64,000 nt of DNA from Peromyscus leucopus (GCF_004664715.2 NC_051063.1:111018329-111082328); one strand, 5' to 3'. Shown: positions 11,996-24,563, numbered from the stretch's first letter. A program made the numbers and translations. The notes: generated by a model from the sequence alone, not told the origin.

Positions 11996-12950
11996 ATGTG
12001 GAACAAGGATGACTGGACTGCTACTCACATCACCAGTGAGGCTACCTGGAAAACGGGACCCCAAAAAAAGACACGGAGAAATGGACGAGATCTACATGAA
12101 CAGCCTGGTCATGAGTGGGAACAATGAAGGGCGACAGTCGAGGGAAAGAGAGTGGGAGATCCTAGCTGGATCAAGAAAAGAGAGGGAGAACAAGGAATAG
12201 GAGACCATGGTAAATGAAGACCACATGAGAAGGTGAGAAGGGGAGGAAGCAGAGAGCTAGGGAGGCCCACGGAGATCCACAAAGATACCCCCGCAAAAGA
12301 CTGCTGGCAATGGTCGCGAGATGGCAGGAACTGACCTACTCTGGTGATGGGATGGCCAGATACCCTGATAGTTGTGCCAGAAACCCCATCCAAGGACTGA
12401 GGAATCTGAATGCAGACATCCACGGCTGGGCCCCTGGTGGAGCACTGGGAGTCTAATTAGTGAGAAAGAAGAGGGTTTATATGAGCGAGAATTGTTGAAG
12501 CCAAGGTTGGATAAAGCACAGGGACAAATAACCAAATGAATGGAAGCACAGGATCTATGAACCAAAGGCTGAGGGGCCCCCAACTGGATCAGGCCCCCTG
12601 AATGCGTGAGACAGTCATTTGGCTTGATCTGTTTGGGAGGCAGCTGTGCATTGGTGCCGGGTCCTGGGATCGTTGCATGAGTTGGCTGTTTGAATCCTGG
12701 GACTTATGCAGGGACACTTGGCTCGGTCTGGGAGGGGGGAATGGACCTGCCTGGACTGAGTCTACCAGGTCGACCCCGGTCCTTGGGGGAGACCTTGATC
12801 TGGAGGAGGTGGGAATGGGGGGTGGGCTGGGGGGAGAGGGGAAGAGAGGGGGAGAACAGAGGAATCTGTGGCTATTATGTTGAACTGAATGGTGTTGTAA
12901 AATAATAATTAAAAAAGGAAAAAAATTAATAAGGAAATATGAAAAAAAAG
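11200..12950 (+). mobile_element. 5'-truncated L1, sense: ORF2 C-terminus plus 3' UTR
   Basis: The first 800 bp are the last part of L1 ORF2 and the remaining 950 bp are a rodent L1 3' UTR. The 3' UTR ends in a G-rich stretch (about 12750-12860) and an A-rich tail (12898-12950). The 5' end starts abruptly inside ORF2, the usual result of incomplete target-primed reverse transcription. The same subfamily occurs in the opposite orientation at 49218-50478, and a 5'-inverted 3' end of it at 30638-31022. Confidence 0.93.
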
Positions 12951-13511
12951 AACAGTTAAAGCAACACAGTGGATCCCTATTTTAGAAACCAAACCCAAAT
13001 TAAAACAAAATAGTAACAAAAAAAATAAAACACAGAGAAGGATGATGTGAGTATTTGAGGTGAGAAGTAATACCAGAAGGAAGGAGTTAAGGGAGTTGGG
13101 ACTGAACCTGTGAGGATACAAAAGCATTCTGTGAGACAGGTTTTACAACATTTCCTCAGAGTCATCTACTGCATGAGCAAAGGATTTGTATTACAAGTTT
13201 CTCTGATTTTATAAACAGTCATGAGTTTTTGATCCTATTAATGATTACATGATGCTTTAGTCCTTCAGTGTGCCTATACATATTTCCATGGTGTTATCTA
13301 CTGAACACTGTGAAAGGCCAGAAGGAGGGACAAGCAGACACAACTGTATCTTCAATCTCTTTAGAAAATGTTAAGATATTTTTCATTGGGTAAAGGCGTG
13401 AGTCTCTGATTCTTGTGCCTTCTCTTGGGGCTCTTTTATTTTTCCATTGGCCTGTCTGGTCCAGCTTCAGTATGATGGGTTTTTGTTTTATCAGGAGCCA
13501 TTCACCTTACT
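12951..13511. other. Unassigned AT-rich DNA
   Basis: No repeat family or gene recognised between the L1 tail and the B4 SINE. Confidence 0.5.
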
Positions 13512-13720
13512 TTTTGAGACAAGGTGTCTCATTGGGTCCTTTGCATTACCAATTATGCTAGACTAGCTTGTCAACAAATACCAGAATTCCTCCTGTCTCT
13601 TCCTGTTCAGTGCTGGGATTACAAACCACCAAACTTAGCTTTATATGTAGGTGCTGGGATTGAACTCAGATGCTAACAAGTCAGCAACTTTATCAACCAA
13701 GCTATCCCTTTACCCTCTCT
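13512..13720 (-). mobile_element. B4 SINE (B1 plus ID dimer), antisense
   Basis: The left half is a diverged reversed B1-type unit ('gagacaaggtgtctcattg' ... 'cagtgctgggattacaa'). The right half is a reversed ID-type tRNA unit ('tgctgggattgaactcag' ... 'caaccaagctatcc'). That order is the B4 arrangement on the minus strand. Confidence 0.75.
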
Positions 13721-13944
13721 CAACCATCTCTTTAAATGGCAATCTCCCTTGGAGGATGAGCTTAACAGTCATCAAGGAGTTATTATTCAGTTTCTTGCCT
13801 TGCAGTGGGCAAGAGATATTGCTGCAAATGTTAGTGAAGGCAGTCAGATGCCTCTAGTGATTCTTGGTAGCACAATAAGGAAATAGTAAGAAACTCACTC
13901 TTTTAAAACAGAAAATGGGCAAATGCTGAGTCTCTCTGTAGGAC

Positions 13945-14420
13945 CACAGTTACATGCATATCTGTTAGCACATCCCAACATAGTTGTTATATGCCCTGAA
14001 TCTTTCATTCCTTTAGAGTTATCTTGTCAGCTGTAGTCAGTGTCTTTGCGGGAAGTCACTTCAAAACAGTGATGTTTCATCAGCAGTGCAGACTTGCTCT
14101 CTTGTCAGAGTTTCATCAGCGATGACCTTGACAAGCTCCTCAAAAAATTTATCCACTGCTTCAAGATCAGCAGGTGCTTTATCACCAGCAATCTCTGAAA
14201 ACTGAATGCCATGTCCTTTCTTAAACTTCTGCAGCAAGCCTTTTGAATTATTCACAGTTCTTTTCAATGCTAAATTCTTCATGATAGATCTTTGATTGTT
14301 TCATGATCAGCAAACTATCAAATGCCATCACTGTGATGCTGAGTGATCTGATCTTTCAAAGTATGATCAAGATCTTCATTTTTAGAATCACTTGCTTGTT
14401 TCACTAGTTTTCATTAGCTT
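13945..14420 (-). pseudogene. Fossil Tigger (TcMar-Tigger/pogo) transposase fragment
   Basis: The family catalyses cut-and-paste transposition. A CENP-B-like DNA-binding domain precedes a DDE catalytic core. On the minus strand, an open 73-codon stretch (14282-14061) reads 'LLQKFKKGHGIQF', then 'VDKFFEELVKVIADETLTRE' and ends 'ADETSLF'. This corresponds to the region from the second helix-turn-helix domain to the first catalytic aspartate of Tigger transposases. Upstream, in another frame, 'NEDLDHTL' (about 14380-14360) and 'DSLLIMKQSKIYHEE' (about 14320-14275) continue the homology. Downstream, after a frameshift, come 'TLTTAD' (about 14030) and 'GMKDSGHITTMLGCAN' (about 14010-13960). Frameshifts and stops mean it is dead. 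Terminal inverted repeats were not found, so the family member is not named. Confidence 0.8.
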
Positions 14421-14720
14421 CTGTTTATCACTTTATAATAGAAATTAGGGGCTTAACCATTCTGTTTCTTATTTAAAACAAACATTTTGTTTCTTCTGGG
14501 TTACACAAGGCACTAATTCTTCCACCACAGTTGAAAATAAGGCATTTCACCCCTATACCTAGTCCAGTTTCCAACAGCTCTCATTGCAGTACTGAGAACA
14601 ACATAAACACTTCCTGATTTTCATAATTAGCATTTTCTCACAATAGGCCTGTATTGACACTTGGAATAATATTTTTACACTGTAAAGCAATGAATAAGCA
14701 TACCTGTGCATGTGCATGTG

Positions 14721-14722
<2 letters not shown>

Positions 14723-14779
<57 letters not shown>
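14723..14779. repeat. (CA)n microsatellite
   Basis: A run of about 28 CA units, preceded by a short GTGCAT-type repeat. Confidence 0.97.
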
Positions 14780-14780
<1 letters not shown>

Positions 14781-15249
14781 ACCCCCCTACAAACAAACCA
14801 AATCTTTAGTGATTAGTGGGCATTTGTCTTGGCCTCACATGTAATATCATGAGGAATAAACATCGGTACAGCTGGTCTGTGCACATGTCATTTTGTTACT
14901 CATTTTGAGTGTTTTTGCAAAGAAAAATTTTTGGAATGGCACATTGGGCTGAGAGGATGGGAGAGTCTTCTTCACTTGAAGGACAGTGGACAAAATGTTC
15001 ATTATAGACATTAATTTTGATATGAGGCTGCAACATGAGGCTACATATGGACCTACCCACTGGGTGTAACACATCAGCATTCAAAAGACTTGGGTTTGGG
15101 GACATTCCAGTTTTCAGGTTTGTGGATTAAGGTTGCTCAGCATGTAAGAATCAAGACAAACAACAAACAGCACATATAGGCTTTTGTGTTCCAATTTATA
15201 GACTCTATACACAAATAACCAACTTGGTTTTATAATAAATGCGTATTTT

Positions 15250-15419
15250 TTCATAGGTGTATATTGGATATCTTGCATATCAGATATTTATATTACAATT
15301 TATAACAGTAAAAATTACAGTTATGAAATAAAAATGAAAATAATTTTGTGGTTGTGGATCACCACAACATGATGAACTGTTTTAAAGGGTCATAGCACTA
15401 GGAAGGTTGAAAACCAGTG
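15250..15419 (-). mobile_element. URR1-like hAT-Charlie DNA transposon, partial
   Basis: The right end reads 'aggttgaaaaccagtg', close to the reverse of the hAT-Charlie terminal inverted repeat. Inside are 'gtggatcaccacaacatga', 'aaagggtcatagcacta' and 'atcttgcatatcagatatt', in the order I recall for the rodent URR1 repeat. The left terminus is missing, so it is truncated. It is non-autonomous and carries no coding sequence. Confidence 0.8.
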
Positions 15420-15675
15420 CCTTAGAGTATTTCAAATTTTCATCTTCAGTCTTGCAACATGTGTTTACCTTTCCATGTGCTAAAAGCCTTTACTACATTT
15501 GTAATTACTTTAACATTGACCAGTCACCCATGAAATCAATTAAGACCAAGAAAATAAAAGCAAACTATTTAAATCTTTTCCATCATTCTAAATTATTTCA
15601 TCTTTATGTACATTTTTTGTTTACATATTATAGTATTTTTTTCCATATGAGGACAAGTTTTAGAAAGCATTTCCT

Positions 15676-15855
15676 TTTTTTTGTTTTTTTTTTTCAAGAC
15701 AGGGTTTCTCTGTATAGCTTTGTGCCTTTCCTGGAAATTGCTCTGTAGCCCAGGCTGTCCTAGAACTCACAGAGATCCGCCTGCCTCTGCCTCCCAAGTG
15801 CTGCGATTAAAGGAGAGATGGATCAGCCATTAAAGGCTAGGCTCACAACCCAAAA
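15676..15855 (-). mobile_element. B1-type SINE with atypical 5' extension, antisense
   Basis: Positions 15676-15810 are a normal reversed B1. Instead of the usual 'gccgggc' head, the element continues on its 5' side with about 45 bp that in SINE orientation reads 'tgggttgtgagcctagcc' ... 'tggctgatccatctct', which resembles a tRNA-derived SINE head. The whole unit, extension included, is flanked by matching 15-bp sites (15661-15675 and 15856-15870, one mismatch), so it inserted as one RNA. Confidence 0.8.
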
Positions 15856-15878
15856 TAGAAAGCATTTCTTTATGGCAA

Positions 15879-15880
15879 GC

Positions 15881-15923
<43 letters not shown>

Positions 15924-15926
15924 TTT
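15879..15926. repeat. (TTTA)n microsatellite
   Basis: About 12 tandem TTTA units, followed by a short TG tract and, at about 16000-16025, a TACA/TA-rich stretch. Confidence 0.95.
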
Positions 15927-16129
15927 TGTGTGTGTGTAGGGTATGCATGAATGTTTATTGCATGAGTGTTTCCATGTGTGCACATGTATGTCTATAAATA
16001 TATACATACATACATACATATATATGGATTAATGTTGAGGCTCATCCTTAATCACTCTTCCTCCTTCATTGAAGAATGTTATTTTAATCAAATTCATGGT
16101 TCATCTGTATAGCTGTTCTTGTTAACTGA

Positions 16130-16290
16130 CTTGTTGTGTCTGCCTTTTGTTTTCTGAATTCTGCCTTCCAAGCATGGAAGCATCAAAGCAGGGGTGTGTT
16201 TCTACACCCAATTTATGAGGCTTCAGATGTTGACTTCAGTACCAAAGCTCCATGGCAGTCACTTAGCCAATGAGCCCTATCCCTGTCTGA
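16130..16290 (-). mobile_element. Possible B4/ID-related SINE, antisense, very degraded
   Basis: 'ttcagatgttgacttcag', 'catggcagtcacttagcc' and 'aatgagccctatccctg' are in the order of a reversed ID-type head. Divergence is high and the call is tentative. Confidence 0.35.
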
Positions 16291-16414
16291 TGGTAATTTC
16301 TAAGGTTTTTTTGTTTACTTACAAAATATTTGTTTATTTGTTATTCACTTCAAGTGGACAATTCTGTAGTGTATAGAATCCTCCACAGAGATTTTTTAAG
16401 GTTCATTTTACCTT

Positions 16415-16601
16415 ATTTTTTATTTTTGTGTTTATATATGTATGAGTGCACATGTATGTGGATGCTCACAGAGGCCAGAAAGGTGTCCCAGATCCCCATG
16501 TAATTCCATGAGTTGGAATTACAATAGGTTCTGGGAACCTAACTTCCATCATTTTCAGAACAGTGAATGCTATTAACTGCTGAGCCATCCCTGGAGGCCC
16601 T
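16415..16601 (-). mobile_element. B3 SINE, antisense
   Basis: The order is a TG-rich tail, 'cacagaggccagaaaggtg', 'cccagatcccc', 'ttctgggaacctaactt' and 'actgctgagccatccctg'. This is the reversed B3 layout. Confidence 0.85.
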
Positions 16602-16900
16602 GGATTTCTCTTTTTAAAAATCCTTTCTTTAACCATCTAAAATAGCTCATCAGGCTTGTCTGGCAAATAAGAAAAAGGATCCTCTGAGCCTAAACATTTT
16701 TCTTCATGGAAAACCATGTTGTTTCTTTATTTCATATTTTGATGTACTAAAAACATTTTGTCTTTTATTTTACTCTTTGAACTTTGACAATATTATTCCT
16801 TAGTGGAAGAGATTTTAGATTTGATTCTGCTTAGAATTTCCTGAGCTTCTGTCATTTTGTATCTGTCATTAATTTTAGACAATTCTGGGCCAACATTATT

Positions 16901-17149
16901 ATATATAATATATATATAATATTTTTCTTTTTTATTATTATTAAGAGAATTTCTATTCATTTTACATACCAACCACAGATTCCCCTCTCCTTCTGTTCCC
17001 TCAGCCTTTCCCCCTTAACCCAGCCCCCATTCCCACCTCCTCCAAGGCAATGTCTCCCATGGGGAGTCAGCAGAGCCTGGTACATTCAGTTGAACCAGGT
17101 CCAAGTCTTTCCTCCCTGCACCAAGGCTGCTCAAAGTGTCCCACCATAG
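16901..17149 (-). mobile_element. L1 3' end, antisense, severely 5'-truncated
   Basis: Only the terminal 250 bp of a rodent L1 3' UTR are present, reversed: a T/TA-rich tail, then the C-rich complement of the G-rich tract ('cccattcccacctcctcc' at about 17026-17043) and the end-proximal unit. A perfect 12-bp duplication, GCCAACATTATT, flanks it (16889-16900 and 17150-17161). Confidence 0.93.
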
Positions 17150-17161
17150 GCCAACATTATT

Positions 17162-19891
17162 TAAAAATAAGTTACTCCTTATTTTCTCTGTCTGCCTTAT
17201 ATCTATATCTATATCTGTTGAAGTCTTACAGCAACTTGGGAAGTTTCCTGTAGATCTCAACAAACAAAGTCTTCTCCTTCTTCATGTTGTTTGCTCTACA
17301 TTCAAATTGGGATGTACCACTAACCTATTTTCAAACTCATTCTTTTCATTGTTGTGTGCTGAAGGAAGACAATCCCATTAAGGGGTCCTGCATTCTGAAT
17401 TGTGTTACAATAATTCTGGTCTCTGTTATTTCTTTCTATTCTAAGTTTATCTATGCCTTGCATTTCCTATCTGCCATTGCACATCTACTTTTCTCAATAG
17501 ATACTTTAATATAGTTATTATAGTCATTTATAACTTTCCTTTGTGTTCATTCACATATCTCTGCCACATGTAAGACTAGTACTAATGTTTCTTTTGTCTC
17601 CTAAGACTACACTTTCATTTTCCATTCAATACTCCCTGTACTTTTGTTTAAAAATGGAAACTACACAAGAAGTACTATGAACCAAGTGTTTGACTTTACA
17701 ACAGGAGTTCATGCTTCTGGCAGGAAGTTTTCATGTGCCCAGTGCTGCGTCAAATGTATATGCTAGAAACTTTAAGTTCCCTTAGAGTCATTTTTGCCGC
17801 CCTCAATGTTATTACATTTTCAGAAGTACTCTACTTAAAAATAGGAATCATACTTTGCATTTCTTTCATCTACAGCAGGGCACTTTTGTCAGGGAGGATG
17901 GTGTCAATATGGTGGTGATGTATTGAATATGGAAAGCATCTAGATTAAATTAAAATGACGGACTTCCTTGGGCTTTTCATGTTGTGCTTCATCCTCCATA
18001 AGTGTTTTCTGATTTCTTCCCTCACATTTGGTGAAAGAACTTGCTAGTTTTAGGTAACAGTAGGCAAGGAAGTTTCCTCATTCTGTCTTTCCAAGTATTA
18101 GTAGGCTGTTCTTTTAGTAAATGCTCTGACCAGATATCAAAATGGACAGTTGTCTCCTATCTCTGGCAGAGAGATGAATGATATTTGCCTAGCTTCCTTT
18201 TAAGGAACCCCTGACTTCTTGGTGGTAAAGTCCCCTGCCACATCTTCTTGCTTTTAGGCTAGTACCTCCACAATCAGACAGAAGTATACAACCCGCTATC
18301 TACTGGCCTAAGGCAGCTAAGAGTAGCTATGTGTATGGCTTTTTAAAGCAGAATCATAAGTTTACTTAAAACACTGTTATTTTACATTTTATTTACGGAA
18401 CATGCTTGAGGTGTGGGTTTTTTTTTTTTTGGAGAGTGATCTTTTTGCAGGAAAATGTCACATCACAATATTAGATGGTTGGATGAATCCAGGAAAAATT
18501 GATGAAAATAACCATGTGGAAGTCCTACTCATTGCATTTGTGATGCCTCACATGAGTTCCTGACTGTGATTCTCTGTGCTTCCTCTCTTTTAGATTCTAA
18601 GGTAGACAATTTTCCTCCTGCCTCAATTCACTATTCTTTTAAGAAAACTCACTGACTTTAAGTTTCTTTCATTTTCTTTTGATAAAAAAATCATAAATGA
18701 TAACATCCAAGAGATTTATTTATGAGCAATGAAACAAGAAATAAACTATAACTACACCCACCAAAATGTGTTCTCTCTTAGAAATTTTGTCTATTGTAAT
18801 ACTTTCATTGGTGGTACTGTGGTCCCGGTCTCTGAGAGAGTCTAGAAACACCGTGTTCACTTGGGAAATTAGAATTGTGCTATAAATATAAATGAGTTCC
18901 CTCTCTCTAGTTTAGAAAAATACTCTTTAACCAAACTATCTCAAAGAAAAGCAAGTGACCCAGAATTGCATCTACAAAAACTATCCAAGGGAAATAGTTC
19001 TTTGAGGAACACATTAGCAAAGTATATAATGGTCTTTATTGAACCCATGCAGGCACAGATGTTTCAAAAGCACAGCTAAAATACAAAACTGAGACAAGCA
19101 CTAGGAAGGACAAAAGGTTAAGAAATAGAGGAAATATTTCATAAAAAGTCCATGACACCATGGCAGGAAGCAGGGATTCTGTGTACTTTAACATAGGAGT
19201 AGGCATTGGCTTGTATCCTATTGGCCATGGAAGGACAGACAAAATTTTATGATTATATTACAAAAAATAAAGAAACAGAGGTTTGGTTTCATTATTTTTT
19301 ACAGAGTGGTTAGTTTCTCTGTAAGAGATTTAGATGTGATCCTGTCATTAGAATGGTCAGTCTATTAATGAAAATTCAATACCACAATCTGCTGGAGGAT
19401 GCAAAAACCTCCATATTATGTGTTCAAAGAAATAAATAAAATACATTTAAGACACCATTGTAGATAGCAATTTTACCTGAATGTTAAAGGACAAATATGG
19501 CAGTCAGCTTAATATTGAAAGGGGAGAGAGCAGCTTGTCTTTATAACTGTGTGTGGTCATTATTCATCTGAGTTGAGAGGACTAAGTGATTTGATTCAAA
19601 AAAATCACGAGAAACAGACAATCCCACTCCACATCAAAGGTTCCTGTCAAGGTAGTTTTGTCCTTGAACACTTTGAACATGTCTTTATGCTACTTTGGGG
19701 CCTTTAGTATTTGAAATGAGAAGTTGGCTGTTAATCTTAGGAAGTTTGTCTCCTAAGCCCCAGTTTTCAATTCCGTTTCATGTTTGGTTTTGTTCTTCTC
19801 TTGTCTTCACTTTTAGTATTATTTTTTCTTACATATTCATTTGCAGGCTTCTGAAACAGTACTGCTTAGAGCTCAGTGAGCTTCTTAGATG

Positions 19892-19895
<4 letters not shown>
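17162..19895. other. Unique AT-rich non-coding DNA
   Basis: Nothing recognisable apart from a short ATATCT repeat at 17199-17216 and a T run at 18418-18431. No gene is supported. Confidence 0.55.
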
Positions 19896-19926
<31 letters not shown>

Positions 19927-20011
19927 AGATAGGGTTTCTCTGTGTAGCTTTGTGCCTTTCCTGGAACTCACTCTGTAGCCCAGGCTGGCCTCCAACTCAC
20001 AGAGATTTGCC
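19896..20011 (-). mobile_element. B1 SINE, antisense, 5'-truncated
   Basis: About 30 T (the A-tail reversed) precede 'gagatagggtttctctgtg' and the core up to 'ctcacagagatttgccta'. The B1 head is missing. Confidence 0.92.
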
Positions 20012-22734
20012 TATTTATTGCTTTTTAACATACATTTGAGACACTTTTCATTTATTACCTTTTTTTGTCTTCTTTTCTGTTCTTGTCCTATCTTCTGTCT
20101 CTGGAAGGCTCAGGTTGCAGAAACTGACAAGTATCACAGTGTCCTACTGTGCTTCTCAGGGCTCACCTTTTTCTTTCTATTTTATTTCTCTTACTCTTCT
20201 TACATCACATAAACACTAATTTCTCTTCTAATTCACAAGTGTCCCGTTAATTTCACTGTATTGTTGAATTGGGCAATTTTTCCATTTATTTTTACACATT
20301 TTAAGGCCAGATAGTTTTCCTTTTCTTAGAATTTCATTAATGTTCATTATTTGATGAGTTATTTTCATTGTATCTTTTTTTGTTTTTTTTTTCTCCTAAT
20401 TATGATTCTAAAAAAAAAATTACTAATGGCTGTTTTGAAATCTGTTGAATATAACTCCAGATCACTGCTACAGGAGTTCCTATTATTGACATCTTTTCCA
20501 TGTGTGTAGTTCAGGCTTTCTTATTTGTTATTCTTTCTGAAAATAATTCTTGTTATCTTACACAGTGTTACAATTCATGGAACATGATATTGCATCTTTG
20601 TTTACTTCTTCTGTGATTGCTAATGTTTTTTTCTGGTTTGTGTTCTACTCCCCTGCTCTATACGATCATAGATGTCATTCCTTATGTTCATAGCTTTGAA
20701 TATGGCTATAATCACTATGAATGTAACTTAAACTTGGAAAAATTCTTTTTCACTGTCTCTTTTCCTGACCATATCTAGGTATCAAACTCTACTACTTTCC
20801 ATCTGATTGTTCTAATTTTTTTCAACAATGTTCTGGGACATAAAATGCTTTGTATGTTTATCCAAACAAATTTAGCTTCCTCCATGGGGTCATTTTCTTC
20901 AGGGTAGCTTTGTTCTGTCCCAAAGTGTTCTTCACAGCTGCTTCTTCCTAGGTTTTTTTCCCTGACAAATAGCCCCGCAATTTATCTCATAGTCAAAATT
21001 AATCTATAAAATCTTGTGCCTATTGCCTTTAGCGCAATTTGAATTTCTCCACATCCTGTTCTCATCAAGTTAATCTGGGATCAGGTTTAGAACTCAATTT
21101 TCTATATTCCCTTTCTCTTCCTATATAAAATCATCAAAACACATCTGTGGTACACAAGAGAGAAACAACAGGATGAGGACACATTCCTCTCTGAATGTCA
21201 GTCCTACATTAGGATCTGGAAGCTTTATATATGGACAGAATGCTTACAAGTCAATATGTCCTCAACAACCCTTTCTTGCTAGGGGAAGCTCAACACATGA
21301 GCAAAGGGAAGGGTATCCAGGCTTCCCATTTTCAGTTTTACAATGCCCAAGGAAAAGCCTTGGTTCCAGGAAGAAGAGTGACACGTCAGTCTTTTGTGAT
21401 ATGTACAAAGAAATTTGTCTTATACACAGAAACTGAAGATGGGGATATCTATGGCTTTTCAAAGAAAGCAAGTTGACTAGTAAGTTAGCATGAAGAAAGC
21501 CTCTTATTTTCTAGGCTGTGTCAGTCCCTGCTGTGGTTTCATCTTAGTAAAGTGAAAGGGAATGGAAAACACATGTTTCAGTTCTAAACCTGTATAGATT
21601 GGATAGATAGAAAGACAGACAGACAGACAGAAATTTTTAGATATAAACATATAGATATACATATATATGCATCTTTCTTGCTGTTTAAACAATTGTTTTT
21701 GAACAAACATTTATTTGGTATATGACCTTTAGGGTCATGTCATGAAACTTTACTTTCTTGGATTTTATTTAAAAATAATTAGTAACAGAGTCACTGAAGT
21801 ATGGCAGTAAGATTTTCCAGTTTCTCTGTCATCTTGAAAGTAGACTCCCTCCCAAAGAATTCTTATTTTAACTTCCTCTTGCTGATCTTGAAGGAAGTTG
21901 CTACAGGAGGAGTTTCCTCTGTAGGAAAGCCTATATAGCTAACCATAGAAGTAGATGTAGGGCCTGGGAGGTGAGTGAGCAACAGGATTGTTAATACTTC
22001 CACAACTCTTGTATGTTGGGCATTAGCTTCAAAGCCTGTTCTATATCAAGAGGTTCTCTAGTGGAACAAGCAGAGATGTTACAAATCAAATTAGAAATTA
22101 TCTCTAGACTAAATGGAAAGTAAGAATGAAGCAACAGAGCAATAGTTATATAAACAGTATAAGAAGTATGATAATACCCAGAAAGGGAGTGATGCTCAAA
22201 CTATGAACAAAACAAAAATAAAGTAATACAATATCACTGGAATTACAAATGATAACAGAATTTTAAGTTCGAAAAGGATATATATTATCATCCACCATTC
22301 AATATATATTCAGGAAACTGTGCGAGATCAAGTATGTCATTTTATGGCATGCTTTCCATGTGACTCATCTCAGTTAATTAGTATAAAGGATTTATGACAT
22401 ACTATATTCTGATTAGGGTTTTGGAAAAAACAAAATTTACATATGAGGGAATTTTTTAAAACATGAAAATGTGTTTGTAGACTGAAGAAGTATGTAAACT
22501 TAATTAATGATTGACATAAATGCCTTGTTGAGAGTAATACATTCTACTAAAATTTTCCATTTCCATAAAAGCAGATCCCCTAATTCAATTGCCAACTACC
22601 TTGACTAAGTCTTAAGCAGCAAAATTAACTGTACTTCCTGGAATGTCTGTCTAAACAAGACTTAAACAATGACAATATCAATAAACATGCTAATGTGGAA
22701 AGAAGAAAAGGTCCTGGGGTTCCACCCTAAGATA
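20012..22734. other. Mostly unique DNA with a small GATA/GACA repeat
   Basis: No gene is supported. The frames over 21173-21476 reach about 80 codons but match nothing I recognise and overlap each other. A short GATAGATAGA...GACAGACAGACA tract occupies about 21601-21632. The rest shows no clear repeat. Confidence 0.5.
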
Positions 22735-22896
22735 AAGAACTAAAAGCAACCAATGATTTCTGAAAGAGGGGAATTAGTCTCTCCCCAGGAAGAGCTCACT
22801 GATTGCTTAATCATTATAAAGTGGTCAGCCCTGAAACCACGTACACAAAAACAAAAAGCACACGAGTACATATTTATTTATGCATCAACTTATCTC

Positions 22897-22931
<35 letters not shown>

Positions 22932-23100
22932 CACCTACCTACCTATCTGTGTAACAATACTAATCAAAGAAATAGATTCCATCTACTTCAGAGGGAGCAA
23001 AGCAGGAGCTACAGAGAGGTTGAAGGGAGGGTATGTGGGAGAGGTTGAAGGGAGAAAAGGAAAGAGGCAGAGTGACATAATTCAATCCTAGTTAAAATAT
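22735..23100 (+). mobile_element. Rodent L1 3' UTR (Lx-like), sense, degraded, with ATCT expansion
   Basis: It contains 'agtggtcagccctgaaacca' and a terminal G-rich/A-rich end ('gggagggtatgtgggagagg'), the same order as the repeat at 58895-59125. Between them an ATCT microsatellite (about 22896-22945, then CTAC units) has expanded in what is a TA-rich stretch in the other copy. Confidence 0.7.
22896..22945. repeat. (ATCT)n/(CTAC)n microsatellite
   Basis: About nine ATCT units followed by a few ACCT/CTAC units, inside the L1 3' UTR-like repeat. Confidence 0.93.
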
Positions 23101-24562
23101 ATTAACAAAAATGGCAAACAAGCTATGATCTTAGTCTATTGGTACTTCATTTCTAGTCTATTAGTTATCTGATCACACAGATAATAGTTTTCTTTTTTTC
23201 TAATAGTGTTTTATTTTCATATTTTCTTTGTAAAAATAATCACTTCTGTATAAAGGAGACTTTGGAAGTTTGGATAAGCTGAGAAAGTAATCAGAAGAGA
23301 GATTAATTAATGGAGATTTGATCCTCTGTTGTTTCTCTAATTGCAGTGGAAAAATGAGGGGAAAAGACAACTATCAAACACAATCACACCTTCAATCTAG
23401 AAGCCTAGAGATTACTATGAATACTGTATAAATAAATACTCATAGGAAAACATCCTTACTATTTTCCTTGATTGTATGGACTATATGTTTTGTTCAATGT
23501 GTTCAGTGTTAGTTGCTTTCTATTATTTCAAATGAAAAAAAAAGATTTAAAGATTTAGATGGGGTTATCATCTAGCTAATTGTTGAGGAAGTTGGATCTA
23601 TAAGGCCTATAAAGCTCAAAAAAATTCAGAGAATTCTTTCTGGTAATTAAGTTGCCCAAAGTTATGTACCTTAAAAATATAAATCTTAAGTTTAGTAGAT
23701 GGTTTCCCTTTGAGAAGCAGGAATCTGCACCCATAACATTACATAGTATAATTGTTCTCTTAACCAGTTGCTAAGGAGGAACTTGTTCTCTTAAATATAA
23801 GAATGCAGAGTATAGAGATTTTATAATGTAAAGTGAAAGCCTCAGCATAAACCTTTTTCTCATTCCCTGAAAGTCAACTACCCCCTTGGTTTTCCTTTTT
23901 GTCTTCAGTACCCTATATATTATTTTTATTTGTTTTTTATTCACTTATATATACTTTTTTAATGGGACTTCATCCTCTATCAAATGTTTTCTCAACTGAA
24001 AAACAGTTGGATAAAATAGCCATGACTTTCTCAAAGAGATTTCTCTCTCTGATCTTCAAAAGCCTTGTAAGTGACCAAGTAGATAAAAGTTGACTAATAC
24101 TAAGAGGGATAGAATAGTAACTACAGGCAGCTATATTCCTTAACAGTAGATGAAGAAAAATAGTTGAGAAATTCTTTATTTTTAGTGGGGTACACAAAAG
24201 TAATTATATGAGTATAAGAGAATAATATTCTAATTGGTAATAATTTGGATATTTATATTTATAACTAGTCCACCCAAGATTTAGGCCTGCCATCCAAGCC
24301 AAATGTTCTTTTGGCAGGAATGCCCATTTAAATGAAACATGAAATAAAATAGTCTGGAAATCAAAAGAGTAAAATCAGTGGAACAAAAAAATCGTAAGTA
24401 TGAAACCCATATCTTAGGTGTTAGGGACTATATAGAATAAAGAAGAACACACTGAAACATGAAGCAGGCAGGCATGCCATAAATTTTTAAAATGTCCTCG
24501 AATAACATTTCTCATTTTCTGAAAAGCAGCATTAAGAGATACTTCATAGTGTGCATGTGCGC
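23101..24562. other. Unique AT-rich non-coding DNA
   Basis: No repeat or gene recognised. The frame at 23899-24093 has no family resemblance. Confidence 0.55.
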
Positions 24563-24563
24563 G

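Noticed and set aside
12109..12583. Two minus-strand frames of 104 and 108 codons.
   Set aside because: Both are antisense to the L1 3' UTR at 11996-12950. The same kind of frame appears over the related copy at 49598-50188.
21173..21476. Two overlapping frames of 81-87 codons considered as a processed pseudogene.
   Set aside because: No recognised protein, no A-tail or duplication found, and the frames compete with each other.
22896..22945. Regularly repeated short units considered as a CRISPR-like array.
   Set aside because: They are simple tetranucleotide repeats without spacers, in a mammalian genome. The same holds for 61692-61862.
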